From NCBI RefSeq assembly GCF_900141745.1, contig NZ_FSRM01000001.1:1550001-1614000 (forward strand): a stretch of DNA of 64,000 bases, read 5' to 3'. The notes below the pieces were generated by a model. The model did no database searches. It saw nothing but the letters and a program-made list of their open reading frames with translations, and had not been told where the DNA came from. This document shows positions 57,362 to 64,000 of the stretch, one piece after another. The stretch is from Paraburkholderia phenazinium. Lineage in GTDB: Bacteria; Pseudomonadota; Gammaproteobacteria; Burkholderiales; Burkholderiaceae. Position 1 is the first letter of the stretch, and every line of letters starts with the position of its first letter. Position numbers and translations under genes: made by a program.

Positions 57362-58441
57362 ATGATCAGGATTGAATGTCATGCACAGCTGGTCGTCCGC
57401 GACCCGGACGGCCGCGAAGCCAGCCTGACGGATGTCGTGCAGTTATTGGCGCTCGTCGACGAAGCAGGCAGCATTGCCCAGGCTGCGACGCTTAAGGGTT
57501 TGTCCTACCGTCACGCCTGGGGTTTGCTGCGCAGTATCGAAGAACGCCTGGGCGGTCCGCTGATCGCCAAGGAGCGCGGGCGCGGCTCAGTGCTATCGGA
57601 ACTCGGCCAGGCCGTGTTGCGGGCGCAGCGTCTCTGTAGCGAACGGCTCGACGGCAATATGCGCGCGCTGGCAAGCGAGGTGGCGAGCGATCTGAACCGT
57701 TGGCTCGCACCCCCCGCCGACGATGTGCGGATACATGCTTCGCACGGCTACGCGGTGGCGGCGCTTGTCACTGCGCTTGTCGCGGACGAAGTGCCGGTCG
57801 AAATCAAGTATCGCGACAGTGCCGACGCAGTCACAGCGCTGGCGCGAGGCGAGTGCGATCTGGCTGGCTTTCACCTTCCTCGCGGCGAATTCCGTGCGGT
57901 GTGCGCGAATACCTACCGGCGCTGGCTTGATCCCGAGCGCCATGTGCTGGTTCATCTGACACAGCGGAAACAGGGGCTGTTTCTGTCGAAGGGCAACCCG
58001 AAACGGATCAGCGGATTGCGCGATCTTGCGCGTGACGACATCCGCTTCGTGAACCGGCAGCCGGGCTCCGGCACACGCATGCTGCTCGATCTGGCGTTGC
58101 GTCGCGTGGGCGTGGATCCCGATCGGGTCAACGGCTATGCATCGACCGAGCTGACGCATTCCGCGATCGCCGCCTTTGTGGCCAGCGGTATGGCCGATGT
58201 GGGCTTCGGCGTCGAGCCGGCGGCCCATCACTTCGGGCTGGAATTCGTGCCGATCGTCGACGAGGACTATTACTTCGCGTGCAATCGGGCGCAACTGGAA
58301 CGTGCGCCGCTTGCGACCGTGATTGAAATGCTGCGCAGCGTTGCCTTCAAAAGCGGTGTGGCCCGGCTGGAAGGATACGATCCGCAGGACTGTGGTGTGC
58401 TGCTGAATCTCGATGACGGACTCGGTCCGGTGCCAGCGTAA
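57362..58441 (+). CDS. fdsR: FdsR-like regulator: ModE-type HTH plus periplasmic-binding-like domain
   Basis: 359 residues. Residues 20-85 are a ModE-like winged HTH (LALVDEAGSIAQAATLKGLS, YRHAWGLLRSIEERLGGPL). The remaining part is a substrate-binding-like domain (PF12727-type: LPRGEFRAV, FLSKGNPKRISGL, NRQPGSGTRMLLDLAL). Such regulators sense molybdate or related signals and, next to fds genes, correspond to FdsR of Cupriavidus. The divergent location supports control of fdsGBAD. Confidence 0.8.
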   Translation: MIRIECHAQLVVRDPDGREASLTDVVQLLALVDEAGSIAQAATLKGLSYRHAWGLLRSIEERLGGPLIAKERGRGSVLSELGQAVLRAQRLCSERLDGNMRALASEVASDLNRWLAPPADDVRIHASHGYAVAALVTALVADEVPVEIKYRDSADAVTALARGECDLAGFHLPRGEFRAVCANTYRRWLDPERHVLVHLTQRKQGLFLSKGNPKRISGLRDLARDDIRFVNRQPGSGTRMLLDLALRRVGVDPDRVNGYASTELTHSAIAAFVASGMADVGFGVEPAAHHFGLEFVPIVDEDYYFACNRAQLERAPLATVIEMLRSVAFKSGVARLEGYDPQDCGVLLNLDDGLGPVPA

Positions 58442-58551
58442 GCGGCAGTAACAAGGTGAAACCGGGGCACCGCTGCGCGGCCGTGGCGTATGCGATACTC
58501 TTGAGCCTTACGGTTTAGCCTCAACTGCGCGGCCCGCCGCGCTGGATCGAT

Positions 58552-58815
58552 ATGAACGTTCTACTCAAAGTTTGTGCTGTGGCGGCTACGGTCGGCGCGC
58601 TGTTTGCCACTGTCTCGATCTCTTTTGCACAGAATTCGCCGGGCGTGCCGGGTGGCATTCTGAGCGATGAATTCCATCTGCAGGAGCACCCGCAGATGCC
58701 GTTTGCCGCTTCGGCGCCGACGAAGAAATTTCAGTCTGACAAGAAATCGGAGATGCGTAAAAAGGGCGACCTGGGTGATCCGGACGGCTGCAATCTGCAG
58801 TGCCCGGACGACTGA
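58552..58815 (+). CDS. small secreted hypothetical protein
   Basis: 87 residues. A signal peptide (MNVLLKVCAVAATVGALFAT... to about SFAQ) is followed by NSPGVPGGILSDEFHLQEHP and a Lys-rich stretch ending in GDPDGCNLQCPDD with two Cys. No family recognised. No clear ribosome site other than purines before the ATG. Lies between fdsR and the convergent truncated substrate-binding gene. Confidence 0.5.
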   Translation: MNVLLKVCAVAATVGALFATVSISFAQNSPGVPGGILSDEFHLQEHPQMPFAASAPTKKFQSDKKSEMRKKGDLGDPDGCNLQCPDD

Positions 58816-58843
58816 TAGCTTAGGCTGTCGTGGCCTCGACGCT

Positions 58844-59542
58844 CTAGTGTGCGGCGGGCGGATCGAGGCCGGTGCTGGCGACGTCGGGCGCAGCCTCGGG
58901 CGAGGCGAGAAAATCGAGAAACTGTCTGGCTTCGCGTGGATGGGTTGCACCCACCGGGATACCGGCTGCGTAACGCGTGACCGACTGCAGCGACTCCGGA
59001 ATCTTGCCGACGAACTCGGTACCAGGCACCGGCAGTAACTCGCTCACCTGCTGAAAGCCGAGTTGATAGTCGCCCTTGGCGACGACCGAGCCTACCGGGA
59101 TCTTGGGGACCATCGTGGCCTTCGGTTTCATCTGGGCCTCGATGCCCATCTTCTCGAAGAGCTCATTCCCGATATAGACGCCGCTCGCGCTATCCGAATA
59201 CGCCACTGACTTTGCATCCAGCAAGGTCTTTTTGAACGCTTCCACGCTGCCGATATCCGGCTTGAGTTCTCCGGCGCGAACTACCATGCCGATGCGCGAA
59301 TCGGCCAGTTTGACCCGCGAACCGGGCATCACTTTGCCCTCGGCGATCAGCTTGTCGAGCGCGTAAGCCACCATGATGACGACATCCGCTGGCTCCTTGC
59401 GAGCGAGGCGGTTGGGAATCGCTTCGGGCGCATTTCCCATGGACGGCCCATAAGCCAACGTAGCAACCCGCGGGGAAACGGATCTGGTGTCTGTGTTTGA
59501 CTTCTCCAGGAACGCATTTCTAATAGCGGGCTTTTCCGGCAA
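58844..59542 (-). pseudogene. 5'-truncated molybdate-binding-like substrate-binding protein gene
   Basis: The open frame starts only with a TTG and no ribosome site. From about residue 30 it matches molybdate/ModA-like and related extracellular binding proteins: TLAYGPSMGNAPEAIPNRLA, PADVVIMVAYALDKLIAEGK, SRIGMVVRAG, SASGVYIGNELF, YQLGFQQVSELLPVPG. The signal peptide and first strand (the usual L-x-V-x-S-x-G-G part) are missing, and AT-rich DNA begins at that point. It is probably a remnant left when the AT-rich segment inserted or deleted. Confidence 0.65.
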
Positions 59543-59726
59543 CTGTCAGAAATGCAGTCCACTTTATAAGATTATTTATTTCGATGCCGTTGAATTTTCC
59601 ATTTTTGGAGATGGAAAATTCTGAAACCAACGTCAAATACTTTGATGGGGTTGCCCGGGCTTTCTGCGTGCGTTTCAATGGATTTATTTCTAAAGCATTG
59701 ATTTTTATAGGTGTATCTAATTCCAT
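59520..59726 (-). CDS. small AT-rich open frame, doubtful
   Basis: 68 codons starting ATG with a weak purine stretch upstream. Composition (Asn, Ile, Lys rich) is unlike its neighbours and I recognise nothing. It overlaps the inverted repeat at 59592-59621. It may be a fragment of foreign DNA rather than a gene. Confidence 0.15.
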   Translation of the reverse strand: MELDTPIKINALEINPLKRTQKARATPSKYLTLVSEFSISKNGKFNGIEINNLIKWTAFLTVAGKARY

Positions 59727-59897
59727 AGAAAGCCTTTTTTAAGAAAAATCACGGCTGATTAATATTGATGCCGGTTTGTTAAAATGTATTTGTATCGATC
59801 AATGCCTCCGAACTTTTATGCTAGGATTCGCCTCGCTCAAAAAATGAGTAGTAATCGTCTTGGGCAATTTTAATAACTTTATTTATAGAGGTTTTCC
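59543..59897. other. AT-rich intergenic segment upstream of the peptide gene
   Basis: About 355 bases with clearly lower GC than either side. It contains the inverted repeat at 59592-59621 and presumably the promoter of the peptide gene, which I cannot place confidently. Confidence 0.7.
59592..59621. repeat. perfect 11-bp inverted repeat in the AT-rich segment
   Basis: GAATTTTCCAT (59592-59602), loop TTTTGGAG, ATGGAAAATTC (59611-59621). No T-run on either side. May be an operator or a remnant of a mobile-element end. Confidence 0.7.
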
Positions 59898-60020
59898 ATG
59901 CAAAAAATCGATCGTTCCGCGCTCGCCAAGTCCGCTGTTGCTGGTGGTTGCTGCAAGTGCTGCTGCCAGTCCTCGTCGTCGAAGCCGGCAGCCCCGGTTA
60001 GCAATGGCCGCGGCGTGTAA
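59898..60020 (+). CDS. 40-residue double-glycine leader peptide with Cys-cluster core (candidate RiPP/bacteriocin-like precursor)
   Basis: ATG at 59898 with AGAGG seven bases upstream. Residues 1-17 look like a C39-type leader ending in Gly16-Gly17, with Val at -4 and Leu at -9 among small residues. Predicted cleavage leaves a 23-residue core starting CCKCCCQSSSSK: Cys at 18, 19, 21, 22 and 23, then a Ser run and a Pro/Ala/Gly tail. The stop is 11 bases before a strong hairpin. Downstream genes encode an acyltransferase-fold protein, HlyD adaptor and C39-peptidase ABC transporter. No known class is recognised. Confidence 0.8.
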   Translation: MQKIDRSALAKSAVAGGCCKCCCQSSSSKPAAPVSNGRGV

Positions 60021-60030
60021 TTGATGGTGT

Positions 60031-60068
60031 GGCGGGAGGTCGTCCTGATCGGGCGATCTCCCGCCTTT
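60031..60068 (+). terminator. hairpin/attenuator between precursor peptide and downstream genes
   Basis: GGCGGGAGGTCG (60031-60042), 11-base loop, CGATCTCCCGCC (60054-60065), a 12-bp stem with one G-U pair, followed by TTT. It could partly terminate transcription so that precursor RNA exceeds the message for the maturation and export genes, or protect the precursor mRNA 3' end. Confidence 0.7.
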
Positions 60069-60071
60069 CGC

Positions 60072-61028
60072 ATGAACATCGATTTCGCAAGACTTGCAAG
60101 ATGGCCGGCGTTGCTTGGAAATTTCGTCTCGCGCCAGTTCTTTCGGGTGAAGGGTGCGTTGATTGCCCAACTCCCCCTGGTTGCTATTGCGCCTGTGACT
60201 GCAACGGCCTGGCGTGTCCAGGCACTCTTTGATTCGGGTGCTCGCTGGCGCGGTGCAGAGCGTTGTGAGTTTGCCCGCGGCGTTGCCGGCAGCGCGCCCC
60301 TTGATACGGGTAGCGTCGCCACGACAGGCGTGCGCGAGCGGCTGATCGACCAACGGATTTACTTCGGCAGGCTTCTGCGAGGCACCGAAGCCTGGCCGGA
60401 CCTCCAGACTGTCGCAAACGAACTGGCGAACCAGATCCGGCGATTGCAGGCCGCCAGCCCGGGGAAGCCGATCTTCGTGTCCCCGTTTCATTACGTATCG
60501 CAGTACGCCAACATTTACGTGATCGACGAAATGCGGGAGCTTCTCGGGTTAGCGTCGATCGCCGTGGTGTCGGGTGTTCCGCGCAACATCTACGGCGAAG
60601 ACCACGCGCAGATACCTGGCGTCCAGGTGCTCTACACGTACGGCGAAGACAATCGGAACGGGCTCGGCTTACGCCTCGCGCGGGCACTCAAACGCAGCGG
60701 TGTGGCAGTGTTGTTTGCCGATGTGCCGCCATATGCGCTTCATCGCTTTCCGATGGAGACCGTCGGCGTATCGATGTTCGGACGCGCTGCCCGGATTCAC
60801 AACGGTGTGTTTCGTCTCGGCACGCAATTCGATGCGTTATTGCTCCCGTTCTATCTTCGGTTTGAACGTGGACGCTTCAGGGGCGAACTACTGCCGCCGG
60901 TATCGTTGACTCATCCGGATGCGCCGCAACAGTTGGCCGGATACATCGAAAAAGCGTTGACAGATAACTGCGAGCATTCGCTCGTGGTGGGGCACCCGTC
61001 AATGTATGGGTTCGCGGCGAGCAAGTAA
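60072..61028 (+). CDS. LpxL/HtrB-like (LABLAT) acyltransferase-fold protein, candidate peptide maturation enzyme
   Basis: 318 residues from MNIDFARLARWPALLG; a 60024 start would lie inside the hairpin and is less likely. The C-terminal half resembles lipid A late acyltransferases: RALKRSGVAVLFADVPPYAL, then VGVSMFGRAARIHNGVFRLG, ALLLPFYLRFERGRFRGEL and LAGYIEKAL. The motif-1 region FHYVSQYAN has the His, but the HX4D/E acid is not obvious (HX4Y). It may transfer an acyl group to the Cys-rich peptide, or be a repurposed fold. Sits directly after the precursor and before export genes. Confidence 0.5.
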   Translation: MNIDFARLARWPALLGNFVSRQFFRVKGALIAQLPLVAIAPVTATAWRVQALFDSGARWRGAERCEFARGVAGSAPLDTGSVATTGVRERLIDQRIYFGRLLRGTEAWPDLQTVANELANQIRRLQAASPGKPIFVSPFHYVSQYANIYVIDEMRELLGLASIAVVSGVPRNIYGEDHAQIPGVQVLYTYGEDNRNGLGLRLARALKRSGVAVLFADVPPYALHRFPMETVGVSMFGRAARIHNGVFRLGTQFDALLLPFYLRFERGRFRGELLPPVSLTHPDAPQQLAGYIEKALTDNCEHSLVVGHPSMYGFAASK

Positions 61029-61121
61029 CACGCATCTTCGGCTGTGCGCACATTTTTCGGCGCACGGCATGCGGATGACATCGGGACACGTAGAGTTGGC
61101 TCGGGTCGACAAGAACAGTTT

Positions 61122-62315
61122 ATGGAACCTATCAATCTACCGCAATTCAGGGACATTTCGTCCCGCTGGATTGGCTATACAACGTCGGCGATTCTCATTG
61201 CGGCGATTGCTTTCTCCTTTGTGTACGAAGTGGAACTCAAGCAGGACGCGCGCGCCGAAATCGTCTCGCCTTCTGACGTCAAGGTTCAGGGAATGAGTGG
61301 GCTCGTTGCGGACGTTTATGTGCATAACAACGATCGTGTGGTTCCGGGTACGCCGTTGTTCCGGCTCGAGCGCGATCTCACACTGGCGAGCGACGGTCAG
61401 CGGCGCCCGCTATTCGATGCCGCCATGCGCGACGAGCAGACTCATGCAGTTGAAGCGCAATATAGCCAACGCAGGGCTGCACTCACGGTGCAACTCGACA
61501 ATGCACGGCTAACGGAGCAAAGCCGTAGCGCCGAACTGGGTGCAATCGACGAGCAGATCGCGCAGAACCGGGAACTGGTGGAAGAGTCCGGCCGCAAGCT
61601 GACGCGACTCGAATCGGTATCGGACTACGTCACCGCAGACCGGATCGAGCAGGCGCGGGCAGACACGCATCAGGCACGCGTGGTGGTTGCACAGGGCGCC
61701 GCCCGGCGTCAGCAGTTGCTTGCGGAGCGGGCCACCGCGAAAACCTCGCAAACAGAACTCGAGGCGCAGTTGAACGAACTGGACGCGCGGCAGGCTCGCG
61801 ACATTCAGGACATCCGCATTCGCTTCGAGGAGAACCGCCAGAACACTACGATTTCTGCGCCCGAAGCGGGTGTCGTCACGTATTCCGATCTCGTGCCCGG
61901 TCGTACGCTGACTCCGTCGGACGTCGCGCTCGTGATCACGACACGCAAAGGCGGCGGCCTGCGTGCCGCGCTACGTATTCCATCACGGCGGCGCGGCTTT
62001 GTACGCGAGGGCCAGATAGTCCGCCTCAAGCTCGATGCATTTCCGTATGCCCGCTTCGGCAGTTACGAGGCTCGCATCGATTCAATCTCCCGCACGACGG
62101 TGCATTCAACCATGTCGCCGACCGGTGCATCTGAAGCGAGTGCGCCGGACGGCGACTACATGGCGTGGGCCACCCTCGCCGGCAACCAGTTCGAATTCGG
62201 CCGGCAACGTTTCGACATTCTTCCGGGCATGACTGGCACAGCAAGCATCGTCGTCGAACGCCGGACGATCGCCGAGTGGGTACTCGAGCCGCTTTTCCGC
62301 ATTCTGCGAGGCTAA
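61122..62315 (+). CDS. HlyD-family periplasmic adaptor (membrane fusion protein) for peptide export
   Basis: 397 residues from MEPINLPQFRDIS. One N-terminal membrane helix (YTTSAILIAAIAFSFVY) anchors it; then a lipoyl half-motif (EIVSPSDVKVQGMSGLVADV), a long coiled coil (about residues 95-230, with many Gln, Glu and Arg) and the second half ISAPEAGVVTYSDLVPG with a beta-barrel end. It links the inner-membrane C39 ABC transporter to an outer membrane channel. The next gene begins one base after its stop, so they are translationally tied. Confidence 0.9.
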   Translation: MEPINLPQFRDISSRWIGYTTSAILIAAIAFSFVYEVELKQDARAEIVSPSDVKVQGMSGLVADVYVHNNDRVVPGTPLFRLERDLTLASDGQRRPLFDAAMRDEQTHAVEAQYSQRRAALTVQLDNARLTEQSRSAELGAIDEQIAQNRELVEESGRKLTRLESVSDYVTADRIEQARADTHQARVVVAQGAARRQQLLAERATAKTSQTELEAQLNELDARQARDIQDIRIRFEENRQNTTISAPEAGVVTYSDLVPGRTLTPSDVALVITTRKGGGLRAALRIPSRRRGFVREGQIVRLKLDAFPYARFGSYEARIDSISRTTVHSTMSPTGASEASAPDGDYMAWATLAGNQFEFGRQRFDILPGMTGTASIVVERRTIAEWVLEPLFRILRG

Positions 62316-62316
62316 G

Positions 62317-64000
62317 GTGCGCGCAATCTATCAAAACGAGGTGGCCGAATGCGGCTACGCCTGTCTCGCGATGGTGTTATCGCATTTTGGTCGCGCAACC
62401 GAAGTTCGCGAGTTGCAAGCGCATAGGCCCATCTCCGCCAACGGGCTGACGTTGATGGACCTATACGATGTGGCGACCGAGTTCGGTCTGGCGGTGCAGC
62501 CGTACCAGTTCGACGCCTCCCACCTGACAGAGATCAAGCGGGGGGCAATCCTTCACTTTGGCGGGGCCCACTTTGTCGTCTTCGAAAAGCTGGGACGTGG
62601 TTATGTGCAGGTGATCGATCCGGCGAGCGGCCGGCGTCGCGTGTCGATGCAAACCTTCGTCAACAACGTTTCCGGCTACATGCTGGAATGCTCGCCGACC
62701 CCGGCCCTGCCGCGGCTGCGCGAACGGTCGCGCGTTCCGGCAGCGCTCGAGCGGGTGCGCTTGCTGAACCCGCAATTGCGGGCGCAGATCCTGAAGGTGA
62801 TGTTCATCGCGCTCGGCAGTCAGAGCGCGATCCTGGCCATGCCCTATCTGGGCAACCTCGTGCTCGACAACGTCGTCGCCGCAGATAACCTAAATCTCCT
62901 GAATGTGCTCATCGTCACGTTCAGCGTGATTTTTATGGTGGGCGCCTTGAGTCAGTACACCCAGGGTTACCTGGTTGAACTGGCGCACGGACTTGTGCAG
63001 ATGAACATGGCCGAAGGTCTGATGGCGCATCTTTTGCGTAATCCGCTTTCTTACTTTGAAAAGCGGCACGTTGGGGATCTTTTCGCGCGCATCAAGGCAC
63101 AGGACGAAATCAGCGCTTTCTGTACGCGAACATTCATCTCGCTGGGCATCGATATAGCCGTTGGCATGCTCGCGCTTGCATTGATGCTGATACAAAGCCG
63201 GCTGCTGACCGCGATCGCCGTCGGGCTTTTCCTGCTTTATGCCGCGATTTCTCTCTTGCTCTTTTCCCGCATGCGCGACACGCATGCGCTCGTGCTCGAA
63301 GAAACGGCGCGCTGCGATGACACGATCTTCGAGACCATACGGGCCGCCTCGCTCATCAAGCTATCGCAAGGCGAAGTGCGACGCACGGCCATGTTCATGG
63401 CGAAGTACCGCGCGTTTATTGCAGCAACGGTCCACAGCAGCCGGCTCTCCAGCGTACGCGATGCGATCCTTAAGCTCGTTAGCTATGTGGAAACGCTGGC
63501 TATTACGTGGTTTGCCGCACGGCTCATGCTGGGTGGTGTCATATCGGTAGGCGTTTTTTATTCTTTCCTGATTTACAAGTCGTTGCTCTCGGAGCGATTT
63601 GCACGCTCGATCAATGCGGCGTTTGAATATTTCATGCTCAGCGTGCCAGTGTCGCGGGTTGGCGATATCGTCGACTGCGAACCGGAGCGCTATACGCCCG
63701 CGAGCGATACGCTTAAAACGGTAGAGGTTCAGACCTTCCAGCAGATCGACGTGCGAGACGTCACGTTCCGCTATGGCATATCGGATCAGCCGGTGCTGAT
63801 GCGTGCGAACATCACGATTCGCAAGGGCGACAAGATCGTCATTACCGGGCCGTCGGGCAGCGGCAAGTCCACGCTGTTCAAGTTGCTTGCCGCCGCTGAG
63901 CCGATTCAGGAGGGCGAGATCACGCTGAACGGCATTGCGTGGCCAAATCTCACGGTCGACGAGATTCGCCGGCATGCGGTGCACATGCGTCAAGGCGACC
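62317..64000 (+). CDS. C39-peptidase ABC transporter (double-glycine peptide processing and export), 3' end outside window
   Basis: Begins at GTG 62317 with GAGG five bases upstream; 561 residues are visible. The N-terminal C39 peptidase has the full triad: Cys12 in QNEVAECGYACLAMVL, His85 in GGAHFVVF and Asp101 in VIDPASG. Membrane segments (about 165-430) follow and then an ABC domain with Walker A GPSGSGKST. The type removes GG leaders while exporting the peptide, as CvaB or LagD do. It matches the peptide at 59898 and the HlyD partner. The remaining ATPase lies beyond the window. Confidence 0.93.
   Translation, partial: MRAIYQNEVAECGYACLAMVLSHFGRATEVRELQAHRPISANGLTLMDLYDVATEFGLAVQPYQFDASHLTEIKRGAILHFGGAHFVVFEKLGRGYVQVIDPASGRRRVSMQTFVNNVSGYMLECSPTPALPRLRERSRVPAALERVRLLNPQLRAQILKVMFIALGSQSAILAMPYLGNLVLDNVVAADNLNLLNVLIVTFSVIFMVGALSQYTQGYLVELAHGLVQMNMAEGLMAHLLRNPLSYFEKRHVGDLFARIKAQDEISAFCTRTFISLGIDIAVGMLALALMLIQSRLLTAIAVGLFLLYAAISLLLFSRMRDTHALVLEETARCDDTIFETIRAASLIKLSQGEVRRTAMFMAKYRAFIAATVHSSRLSSVRDAILKLVSYVETLAITWFAARLMLGGVISVGVFYSFLIYKSLLSERFARSINAAFEYFMLSVPVSRVGDIVDCEPERYTPASDTLKTVEVQTFQQIDVRDVTFRYGISDQPVLMRANITIRKGDKIVITGPSGSGKSTLFKLLAAAEPIQEGEITLNGIAWPNLTVDEIRRHAVHMRQGD

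Noticed and set aside
59883..60491. 202-codon minus-strand frame
   Set aside because: Covers the peptide gene and hairpin on the opposite strand; the plus strand has the ribosome site and the cluster logic.

Overview
The window reads as a chromosomal segment of a Burkholderiaceae beta-proteobacterium, most likely Paraburkholderia. This is inferred from the GC-rich coding bias, the trimeric OmpC-type porin, DUF4148 and DUF2968 secreted proteins, an NAD-linked fds-type formate dehydrogenase, and the housekeeping order hemW-rdgB-rph / yicC-gmk-rpoZ-spoT. There is no rRNA operon, CRISPR array or intact insertion sequence. Four tRNA genes are present: Ser-TGA, two identical Arg-ACG, and Thr-CGT.

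Layout. 1-2 kb: tail of a RidA protein, an NTF2-like protein, a secreted repeat protein and a first DUF4148 protein. 2-11 kb: conserved housekeeping block (heme chaperone-like HemW, nucleotide-pool cleaning RdgB, RNase PH, YicC, guanylate kinase, RNA polymerase omega, SpoT/Rel, GreB). 11-20 kb: porin, cold-shock protein, DnaQ/GIY-YIG fusion nuclease, secreted chorismate mutase, several very small genes (including a 45-aa secreted His-rich peptide), a second DUF4148 copy, a fimbrial-type protein and an acyltransferase. 20-26 kb: fructose-1,6-bisphosphatase, a HigBA toxin-antitoxin pair, aminopeptidase N and a DUF4136 lipoprotein. 26-34 kb: a purine-salvage/catabolism operon (xdhABC, adenine-type deaminase, guanine deaminase) converging on uric acid. 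35-40 kb: dsbB and a four-gene operon of unknown substrate (DUF2848, MFS, GntR, amidase). 40-52 kb: cation antiporter, glutamine-amidotransferase-like protein with a long disordered N-terminus, DUF2968 protein, GNAT, MHS-type transporter, TPR/glycosyltransferase-like protein, a zinc-sensing ArsR plus CDF exporter pair, and an FAD monooxygenase. 52-59.5 kb: fdsGBA-fdsD formate dehydrogenase (no fdsC), a ModE-like regulator facing it, and a 5'-truncated molybdate-binding-like gene.

The most interesting region is 59.5-64 kb. After an AT-rich non-coding stretch comes a 40-codon gene for a double-glycine leader peptide whose predicted core begins with a Cys cluster (five Cys in the first six residues). 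It is followed by a strong 12-bp hairpin that looks like an attenuator, an LpxL/HtrB-like acyltransferase-fold protein, a HlyD-type adaptor, and a C39-peptidase ABC transporter with an intact C-H-D triad that runs off the end. This looks like a ribosomally made, possibly acylated, Cys-rich exported peptide system that I cannot match to a named class.

Sequence-level regulation visible in the window includes a perfect ArsR operator overlapping the arsR promoter, palindromes upstream of higBA, a dyad upstream of the DUF2848 operon, a shared 137-nt upstream block before both DUF4148 genes, and a sigma70 promoter with a long leader for the cold-shock gene.
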